Shown here: positions 42,901 to 46,931 of the stretch, piece by piece
How the letters are laid out: each line of letters begins with the position of its first letter
How positions within the stretch are numbered: position 1 is the stretch's first letter
From: an uncultured Clostridia bacterium
GTDB lineage: Bacteria > Bacillota > Clostridia > Christensenellales > Borkfalkiaceae
Direction: 5' to 3'
DNA: 46,931 nt
Assembly (NCBI GenBank): GCA_947631465.1
Contig: CANRLK010000011.1
Coordinates: forward strand, 1 to 46,931
The notes under the pieces: generated by a model
Seen by the model: the letters and a program-made list of their open reading frames with translations, nothing else
Told to the model about the DNA's origin: nothing
Database searches by the model: none
Made by a program: the position numbers and the translations under genes

Positions 42901-45509
42901 AAGAGGGCGAGGAACGCCTTCAAGTGCTTGATCTCGGCGAGCATGACCTCGCAGGAACAAAAGACCCTGTCGCGGAGCGCCTGAGAATACTCCGAGACGT
43001 TGACGTTCTCGAACGGGGAATTGTACACCCCGCCGCACTCCTTGGCGGCAGCCGCCGCCGAAAGGATCTTACTGCGGCATTCCGCAAGTTTGCGCTCGTC
43101 GAGCGAATCGTAAAACGCACTCTCGATGTCCATGACGTCGGGCGCGTCCTTGTTTTTGAGATAGGAGAGGATCGCCTCATACACCGAAATTCCCAGCCGC
43201 CGCTTTTTATGAAGCGCCTTCATCGGTCCCAAGAGCTCTGCGCGAAGGCGCGCGATCTCCTCCGCTTTTGCGGCAAACCCCGTCTCTTTCTGCTCCTTGG
43301 GAAGAGAAAGCGTCTTTTCCATGCGGCGCAAAACGTCCTGTTTGTCCGTCTTTCCCCCATGCAGTTCGAGGCAAAACTCGCCGATGCCGATCGAGTCGAG
43401 CCGCTTTTTGACGACGTCGAGCGCCGCCTTCTTTTCGGCGACAAAGAGCACCCGTTTGCCGTCTTTGAGGGCATTTGCGATGATGTTCGTGATCGTCTGG
43501 CTCTTGCCCGTCCCGGGAGGACCGTGCAGGACGAAACTCGCCCCCGCACGGGAGAGCGCGATCGCGGAATACTGCGAACTGTCCGCGGGAAGCGGGATGA
43601 GCGTGCCCGCGGGGTCGCCCTCGTCCTCTTCCTGCACTTCGGGAAGGGGCGTGCGCTCCATGCGCCCTTTCAAAAGCGCGGAGACGACGGCGTTCTTCTC
43701 CATCTCGGAAAAATGCGTCCGCAAGTCGTTCCACATGAGAAAGCGCTGGAAGGAGAACGTCGCAAGATAGGTGTCCTTGACGACCGTCCATCCCTTCATG
43801 CCCGCGGTCTCCGCAAGCACCATCGCCAAGATCTCGGAGATCTTCAACGACGAGATGTCCCCGCCCAATCCGCGCACGTCGATGTTAAATTCCTGTTTCA
43901 GATATTCGAGCAAGGTCGAGTTGACGAAGAACTCCTTCTCCGCCGCCTCGACATTGAAATCCTCGTTGCCCTTCGCCCGCTTGATCCCGACGGGGAGCAA
44001 AACGAGCGGCGCATATTTCGCCTTGCCGTCCTCTTTGCCGACGTATTTCAAAAACCCGAAGGCGAGATACAAGATCCGCGCGCCCGTCTCCTCGTCCGCC
44101 TCGCGGTTTTTGCGAAGCAGCGTCCGCGCCGTCTCCGCCGCCGTCTCCGCATCCGCATACACCCGCAAGATCTGCTTCTTCTGTTCGAGATCGGAAAGCT
44201 CCTTTTCGGCAGCCGAAAGCTCTTCCCCGAACGGCTCGAAATTGACCGTCTTGGCTTTGAGCTTCATGCTCCCGCTCTCCGAAAGACGGGCAACGAGGGT
44301 ATCCGCATCGGCATTGCAGACATGCAGGGCGTTTCTCCCCGTGAAGTTGAGAAGCGGGTTTTTGACGGTGAGATCCAAAAGCCGCCGCTCCCATTGGCGG
44401 TTTTTCGTGACCTTTCCGTCCAAACTGAGCTTTTTGAGCTCTTTTAAGGGCGCGGGCGCGGAATCGCTCGTCATCTCCTCGTCTTTGATGAGCTCATAGC
44501 CATGCAAGCCCTTTCCGCGAAGGGGCAGCGGCGTGATGCCCGCCATGCGGCAGCGGCGGATGTCGACGAAATACTCGTAATAATTTTCTTTGAGCTTTTG
44601 CGCAAAGTGGGTCTCGGACGGCGTGAACGCGGCATTTTTGTCGATGAAGAGGTCCTGAACGTCGAAGAAACTCAGGTTGTTGATGCCGTCCGAAATATAT
44701 TTGCCGACGATGTCGTAATCGTCGGTGACCGTGTCGAGGAAACAGCTATCGTACAGCCAAACGCCGACGGCAACGTCCTTCCCGATCGCGAGCACGGGGT
44801 GAAGGCGCGCCGCTTCGAGACAGGACGCGGCAAAGACCGCCAGCTCCAATGCGCTCGCCCGCTTGGTTTTGAGAACGGACTCCTGCGCAACGGCGGACAA
44901 GGGGGAAGAGAGATCGCATTCCCCGCTGCACTCGATCCCGAGGGATTTGACGGCGGAAAAGACGGACGCCGCGATCTGACGGACGGCGTTTTTGTCCGCG
45001 CCCGTGTAGCCGTAGAACTCGATGCCCGCGCTCCACTTTTTGAGCCGCTTGCCCGCCTCTTCGAGCACCCGCCCGCAGTCGGCGATCCTCGGACGCACAA
45101 AGCCCGCGAGCCGCTCGGGATTGCCCTCCGTCCCCTCGAAATAATCGTAAGGGAGCACGGTCACTTCGTCCGTTCTGACTGCCGCTTCCTTTCCGTTTTG
45201 GGAAGCCGAGATCGTGACCGCGACCGTTTTGAGCTCCATATTCTCCGCCAAAAAGAGCGGCGAGAAAATGCCCTCGGCGGAGAGCTCCACCGCGCTCTCG
45301 AAGGGAACTTGGATATTTGCCTCATACGGGACGATGAGCCCCGCTTGGTCTTTGATCTCGACTTTGAGCTCCACGCTCTCCGAGAACTTGTTTTTGACTT
45401 GAACGAACACCGCGGTTTGAAGCGCGCAGTCCGAATACCCGACGTATTTGGGGACTTGCGCTTTGAGCTCGATCTTCTCTTTTTCGGTCTTTCCTTTTGC
45501 GACAGCCAT
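39915..45509 (-). CDS. DUF4011-SF1 helicase-Vsr/MTES_1575 nuclease-DUF3320 giant protein
   Basis: 1864 residues. In order: a beta-sandwich-like N-terminus (about 1-130); a transglutaminase-like segment (about 215-290) in which the catalytic Cys and His positions are lost ('RASALELAVFAASCLEA', 'KDVAVGVWLYD'); a DUF4011 motif 'RRLLDLTVKNPLLNFTGRN' near residue 372; an SF1 helicase with Walker A 'GPPGTGKSQTITNI' near 663, Walker B 'LVIFDEASQMTTAEA' near 1276, 'GDPKQLPPTAFF' and 'NVAVSRARE' near 1513; a restriction-like nuclease ('FKIDVAVIDPREKKDFVLAV', about 1580-1680); and a C-terminal DUF3320 (about 1775-1864). From memory, DUF4011-helicase-Vsr proteins (Hhe) have been reported as single-gene anti-phage systems. 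Here it heads a transcript with comEC and holA from a good promoter. Confidence 0.9.
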   Translation of the reverse strand: MAVAKGKTEKEKIELKAQVPKYVGYSDCALQTAVFVQVKNKFSESVELKVEIKDQAGLIVPYEANIQVPFESAVELSAEGIFSPLFLAENMELKTVAVTISASQNGKEAAVRTDEVTVLPYDYFEGTEGNPERLAGFVRPRIADCGRVLEEAGKRLKKWSAGIEFYGYTGADKNAVRQIAASVFSAVKSLGIECSGECDLSSPLSAVAQESVLKTKRASALELAVFAASCLEAARLHPVLAIGKDVAVGVWLYDSCFLDTVTDDYDIVGKYISDGINNLSFFDVQDLFIDKNAAFTPSETHFAQKLKENYYEYFVDIRRCRMAGITPLPLRGKGLHGYELIKDEEMTSDSAPAPLKELKKLSLDGKVTKNRQWERRLLDLTVKNPLLNFTGRNALHVCNADADTLVARLSESGSMKLKAKTVNFEPFGEELSAAEKELSDLEQKKQILRVYADAETAAETARTLLRKNREADEETGARILYLAFGFLKYVGKEDGKAKYAPLVLLPVGIKRAKGNEDFNVEAAEKEFFVNSTLLEYLKQEFNIDVRGLGGDISSLKISEILAMVLAETAGMKGWTVVKDTYLATFSFQRFLMWNDLRTHFSEMEKNAVVSALLKGRMERTPLPEVQEEDEGDPAGTLIPLPADSSQYSAIALSRAGASFVLHGPPGTGKSQTITNIIANALKDGKRVLFVAEKKAALDVVKKRLDSIGIGEFCLELHGGKTDKQDVLRRMEKTLSLPKEQKETGFAAKAEEIARLRAELLGPMKALHKKRRLGISVYEAILSYLKNKDAPDVMDIESAFYDSLDERKLAECRSKILSAAAAAKECGGVYNSPFENVNVSEYSQALRDRVFCSCEVMLAEIKHLKAFLALFLEFYRQKVSTITQKKLKSIALIAENLSKGVYAKYFTDVTEEQFYVFFNSNKRLDDCLAYYYKHFKTLVEMDKEYPEVKRVLESGTDFRYSKHASAVFKRLSKAALHPISVEDAKKFLQTLVDIYDAMRRIESIPLSKNFCDRGGSIVFKRRAEFLSDLNALHALSSETFLDFNPDAFNSMCLRAQNGYTAPVLEGYLKAAEAFFHAQDSFLAITKGDQSKIVQEDVLDYFSLKAGALIDNVDMLPNWCMYKATGEELKKLNCNFITDALESGKLTGENILAGFEKNVCKNFLEINIPADPDLSRLTAGTFEETVEKFRAAWEEFSRITRETVRGELISRLPVEGGEGSLSVEVAAFLRLSKSNLRGAGLRALFSEIPELSKRICPCMLMSPITVAQYLRPEADLFDLVIFDEASQMTTAEAVGSLARAKAAIVVGDPKQLPPTAFFRSAYVDEDNPETEDLESVLDDCLALGMPERHLRWHYRSKHESLIAFSNSMYYDNRLCTFPSPDAMESKVRLVEVDGTYDRGFTKRNRKEAEALVKEVVRRLQDPVLSRSSMGVVTFSSAQQSDIEKLLTKEIAQKKLEAAAYEREEPIFVKNLENVQGDERDVILFSVCYGPDATGRVSLNFGPLNQAGGWRRLNVAVSRAREEMVVFSTMTSGMIDLSKTSSKGVAGLKAFLAFAEKGRTDLAVKSEAVTEGAQIGRFLAKELSGYGYESRVDVGASEFKIDVAVIDPREKKDFVLAVLCDAPSPFSVKDRNLLQVQTLKRANWNVVRVNCVNYYNNPKREIKRIKDLLDKLTGAERREGGYLKNAKPYKAYKGTGAEVAAFITSGVNDGEIMNRLKEIVALEEPIGRSFLKTRLLSSYGIAKSGSRIDARLDALIDGCAFRRERVMGRDYFYRRDGAISIGCYRTESEPNLRKSEEDFTPFEIVSFIKSVLEERVSLYLDELLGLIESTFHLRPSEKTDAFVRDCIGYGEAKGILVRSVSDRVTLA

Positions 45510-45543
45510 GTCCTAACCTGTACCCGATCTTGTGATTTGTTAA

Positions 45544-45572
45544 ATTATAGCAGTTTTCCGCAAAAATTGCAA
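45544..45572 (-). promoter_or_regulatory. Promoter of the DUF4011-comEC-holA transcript
   Basis: Minus strand TTGCAA (45567-45572), 17-bp spacer, TATAAT (45544-45549). The ribosome binding site upstream of ATG 45509 is weak (AGGTTAGG). Confidence 0.82.
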
Positions 45573-45694
45573 CCGTGAAGCGCCGATTCTTTTGCCATTT
45601 GTCGCAATGATGACAAGAAAAATTTTTTTCGAAACGGATTTTATATAATAGGTCTTAAAAACTTTGGACACTATCCTTTATTTTGAATCAAACG

Positions 45695-45751
45695 GCGTTA
45701 GGCGGAATTGACTTCCGCCGTGCGCGACCCTATTTGCGCGCCACCGCACGC
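45695..45751. repeat. Short form of the composite repeat
   Basis: Blocks 45695-45725 and 45727-45751 match 33202-33232 and 33336-33360; the 103-nt hairpin insert is replaced by one G. The rest of the stretch from 45573 to 45856 holds no gene that I can see; an orphan TATAAT lies at 45644-45649. Confidence 0.8.
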
Positions 45752-45822
45752 AGGTTGTTAAGCAAGGCATGCAAAGTGGCGGGCGACGAAAGTTTCATGA
45801 AATCCACAAAGCTGAATCCTCG

Positions 45823-45860
45823 ACGAGAAATATTTCCGTAGGAAAGATTTTCGTCGAAAA
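45823..45860. repeat. Imperfect long hairpin beside the tRNA-Gly terminator
   Basis: Outer TCGACGA/TCGTCGA and inner AAATaTTTCC/GGAAAgATTT helices close on a GTA loop, with a few mismatches. Role unknown. Confidence 0.5.
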
Positions 45861-45886
45861 AAGGCGAAGGACTTTTGTCCTTCGCC
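45857..45886 (-). terminator. Terminator of tRNA-Gly(CCC)
   Basis: 10-bp perfect stem GGCGAAGGAC/GTCCTTCGCC, 4-nt loop, six T on the minus strand. Confidence 0.93.
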
Positions 45887-45892
45887 GAAGTT

Positions 45893-45967
45893 TGGAGCGG
45901 GAAACGGGAGTCGAACCCGCCAGAATCAGCTTGGGAAGCTGACGCCATACCGCTAGGCGATTCCCGC
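45893..45967 (-). tRNA. tRNA-Gly (anticodon CCC)
   Basis: 75 nt with encoded CCA. Acceptor GCGGGAA/TTCCCGC, anticodon stem TCAGC/GCTGA around loop TTCCCAA, T-arm GGCGGGTTCGACTCCCG-type with GTTCGA. Reads GGG codons. Own consensus promoter upstream and terminator downstream. Confidence 0.96.
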
Positions 45968-45978
45968 ATATCATCTTT

Positions 45979-46007
45979 ATTATATTCGAAGCGAGGCGAT
46001 CTGTCAA
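45979..46007 (-). promoter_or_regulatory. Promoter of tRNA-Gly(CCC)
   Basis: Minus strand TTGACA (46002-46007), 17-bp spacer, TATAAT (45979-45984): fully consensus, ending about 10 bp before the mature tRNA. Confidence 0.92.
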
Positions 46008-46167
46008 GCGCAAATCGGCGGAAATTTTGACGAATATTATCCACTTTTCAAAAACTTTTTTTCATATTCGCGAAATCCCGACTTGATTCGACAAAATCTC
46101 TGTGAATTAGACGTTTGGATTTTGTTATAAACATTGCGACAAGCGAAAAACGAAGGAGGGTTGAAAA

Positions 46168-46323
46168 ATGGTTATCGAAAGCGTATCGTTGAAGGAACTG
46201 AAAGAGGAGATCGCCGCAATGATGGCGGTCTGCTTCGAGGGAAAGATCGAGAGCGGAAACGATTGCTTGATCTTGACCTTTCCGAGCGGTCAAAGTTTCC
46301 GAATCGGCGTATTTGAGCATTGA
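46168..46323 (+). CDS. 51-residue small protein
   Basis: Begins MVIESVSLKELKEEIAAMM and ends 'SFRIGVFEH'. AAGGAGGG precedes the ATG by about seven bases and a terminator follows 24 bp after the stop, so it is very likely translated. An acidic helix (residues 6-20) leads into short beta strands ('LILTFPSGQSFRIGVFE'). Two cysteines; no signal peptide or membrane helix. I do not recognise the family; the fold looks like a small alpha-beta protein. Likely missed by callers with a 60-residue cutoff. A possible extended -10 (TGTTATAAA, 46123-46131) lies upstream. Confidence 0.8.
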   Translation: MVIESVSLKELKEEIAAMMAVCFEGKIESGNDCLILTFPSGQSFRIGVFEH

Positions 46324-46347
46324 GGAGACGGAAACGAAGAGGCAAAG

Positions 46348-46387
46348 AGGGGCAAAGATCTTGAAAAAGAGAAGATCGCCCCTTTTT
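46348..46387 (+). terminator. Terminator after the 51-residue protein
   Basis: AGGGGC + GATCTT pair with AAGATC + GCCCCT (AAA bulge on the 5' side), then TTTTT. Confidence 0.8.
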
Positions 46388-46422
46388 CTTTGGAAAAATT
46401 TTCGAAATAAAAGGAAAAACGC

Positions 46423-46451
46423 TTGCAATCTTAGAAAAAACGTGGTATGAT
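46423..46451 (+). promoter_or_regulatory. Promoter of the tRNA Val-Gly-Cys cluster
   Basis: TTGCAA (46423-46428), 17-bp spacer, TATGAT (46446-46451) with an extended TG element. Confidence 0.85.
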
Positions 46452-46464
46452 AGACAAGCAAAAG

Positions 46465-46540
46465 GGAAGTTTAGCTCAGCTGGGAGAGCACCTGCCTTAC
46501 AAGCAGGGGGTCATAGGTTCGAGCCCTATAACTTCCACCA
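46465..46540 (+). tRNA. tRNA-Val (anticodon TAC)
   Basis: 76 nt with encoded CCA. Acceptor GGAAGTT/AACTTCC, anticodon stem CCTGC/GCAGG around CTTACAA, T-arm ATAGG/CCTAT with TTCGAGC. Confidence 0.97.
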
Positions 46541-46664
46541 AAACAGTGCGGAAATGCAAGAAATGCGGGAATAGCTCAGTGGTAGAGCGCCACCTTGCCA
46601 AGGTGGATGTCGCGGGTTCGAATCTCGTTTCCCGCTCCAAACACAGTTTCCGCACTGTTTTTTT
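46541..46664 (+). promoter_or_regulatory. Perfect 14-bp inverted repeat enclosing tRNA-Gly, ending in a T run
   Basis: Arm 1 AAACAGTGCGGAAA (46541-46554) and arm 2 TTTCCGCACTGTTT (46647-46660) are exact complements; tRNA-Gly lies in the loop. Seven T end the unit (46658-46664). A competing local 5-bp hairpin (ACAGT/ACTGT, 46643-46658) precedes the same T run. Confidence 0.75.
46565..46639 (+). tRNA. tRNA-Gly (anticodon GCC)
   Basis: 75 nt with encoded CCA. Acceptor GCGGGAA/TTCCCGC, anticodon stem CCACC/GGTGG around TTGCCAA, T-loop TTCGAAT. Second tRNA of the Val-Gly-Cys cluster, enclosed by a 14-bp inverted repeat. Confidence 0.97.
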
Positions 46665-46739
46665 GGCGCCATAGCCAAGTGGTAAGGCAAGGGTCTGCAA
46701 AACCCTGACTCCCCGGTTCAAATCCGGGTGGCGCCTCCA
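46665..46739 (+). tRNA. tRNA-Cys (anticodon GCA)
   Basis: 75 nt with encoded CCA. Acceptor GGCGCCA/TGGCGCC, anticodon stem AGGGT/ACCCT around CTGCAAA, T-loop TTCAAAT. It begins directly after the T run that follows tRNA-Gly. Confidence 0.97.
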
Positions 46740-46745
46740 AAGAAA

Positions 46746-46769
46746 GGCACCCGCTGGGGGTGCTCTTTT
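46746..46769 (+). terminator. Terminator of the tRNA cluster
   Basis: GCACCC/GGGTGC stem with a 5-nt loop, followed by TCTTTT. Confidence 0.8.
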
Positions 46770-46825
46770 GTTAGGAAGAGTCAAATTGCAGCGGAAAAGA
46801 TCAAATTATGAAAAAAGAATGACAT

Positions 46826-46875
46826 GCCGCTGTGGTGGAATTGGCAGACGCAAAGGACTTAAAAACCGTCCTTGC
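46826..46875 (+). pseudogene. 5' half of a tRNA-Leu(TAA)-like sequence, broken after the anticodon
   Basis: GCCGCTGTGGTGGAATTGGC and the following GACGCAAAGGACTTAA match the acceptor 5' strand, D-arm and anticodon arm of tRNA-Leu(UAA). After the anticodon the sequence reads AAACCGTCCTT, giving a 9-nt loop, and no T-arm (GTTCGA) or 3' acceptor strand follows. The same first ten bases recur at 46921, where the window ends. Confidence 0.55.
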
Positions 46876-46920
46876 AGAAAAAGTTGTGATTTTGTGACAA
46901 AAAATGGATAGAAATGATGC

Positions 46921-46931
46921 GCCGCTGTGGC
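46921..46931 (+). other. Possible start of a second tRNA-Leu, cut by the window end
   Basis: GCCGCTGTGG repeats the first ten bases of the broken copy 95 bp upstream; nothing further can be read. Confidence 0.4.

Noticed and set aside
45510..46168. Defence island around the DUF4011 gene
   Set aside because: Neighbours are comEC, holA, tRNAs and a small unknown protein; no second defence gene, integrase or toxin-antitoxin pair is seen.
46497..46784. 95-codon minus-strand frame over the tRNA cluster
   Set aside because: It is the reverse complement of tRNA genes, a well-known source of spurious proteins.

Overview
The window is a gene-dense, GC-rich (by eye well above 50%) bacterial chromosome segment with mostly core genes. 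It looks like a Gram-positive-type Clostridia lineage of the Bacillota. The evidence is the rpmE / DUF1385-prmC / prfA order, CdaA-type c-di-AMP synthesis, pyruvate phosphate dikinase, a two-subunit PheST, strong AGGAGG-type ribosome binding sites, and textbook sigma-A promoters that nearly all have 17-bp spacers. I cannot place it to family from sequence alone; an uncultured gut lineage such as the Christensenellales is a guess.

Layout. 0-6.6 kb (minus strand): a threonine-synthase-like gene, a small P-loop protein, a class I aminotransferase, prfA, a DUF1385-PrmC fusion and rpmE. 6.8-10.2 kb (plus): a zinc-less MDR dehydrogenase homologue, a cardiolipin synthase, a YfcE-type phosphodiesterase and a small membrane protein. 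10.2-10.6 kb: a 351-bp MITE-like element with 21-bp terminal inverted repeats. 10.7-11.7 kb: an XRE regulator and a SLOG-fold protein, divergent around a shared operator region. 11.7-18.7 kb (minus): ppx/gppA-maf-mreB-lipoprotein-pheS-pheT. 18.8-19.6 kb: a TauE/SafE permease split into two half-size genes. 19.8-23.3 kb (plus): a 1179-residue surface protein anchored at both ends. 23.5-27.0 kb (minus): serS-exonuclease/BRCT-rsmF, overlapping by 4 bp at each junction. 27.2-32.6 kb (plus): a CtpE-like P-type ATPase and ppdK. 32.6-33.4 kb: a duplicated ppdK 3' end and arrays of palindromic repeat modules. 33.4-36.9 kb (minus): cdaA, a 35-residue CdaR-like peptide, DUF1015 and aspartokinase. 36.9-45.5 kb (minus): a DUF4011-helicase-nuclease giant, comEC and holA. 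45.7-46.9 kb: tRNAs (Gly-CCC, Val, Gly-GCC, Cys, a broken Leu) and a 51-residue small protein.

Most of the window is ordinary housekeeping. The points that stand out are: (i) a threonine-synthase homologue whose PLP lysine is Ala109; (ii) cdaR reduced to a single membrane helix of 35 residues between cdaA and DUF1015; (iii) an XRE/SLOG divergent unit with repeated 16-bp operators; (iv) dispersed repeats that fold into a hairpin whose helices show compensatory changes between copies; (v) a tRNA-Gly enclosed by a perfect 14-bp long-range stem ending in a T run; (vi) an extra copy of the ppdK 3' end that differs only at synonymous sites; and (vii) an anti-phage-like DUF4011 helicase-nuclease apparently co-transcribed with comEC and holA.
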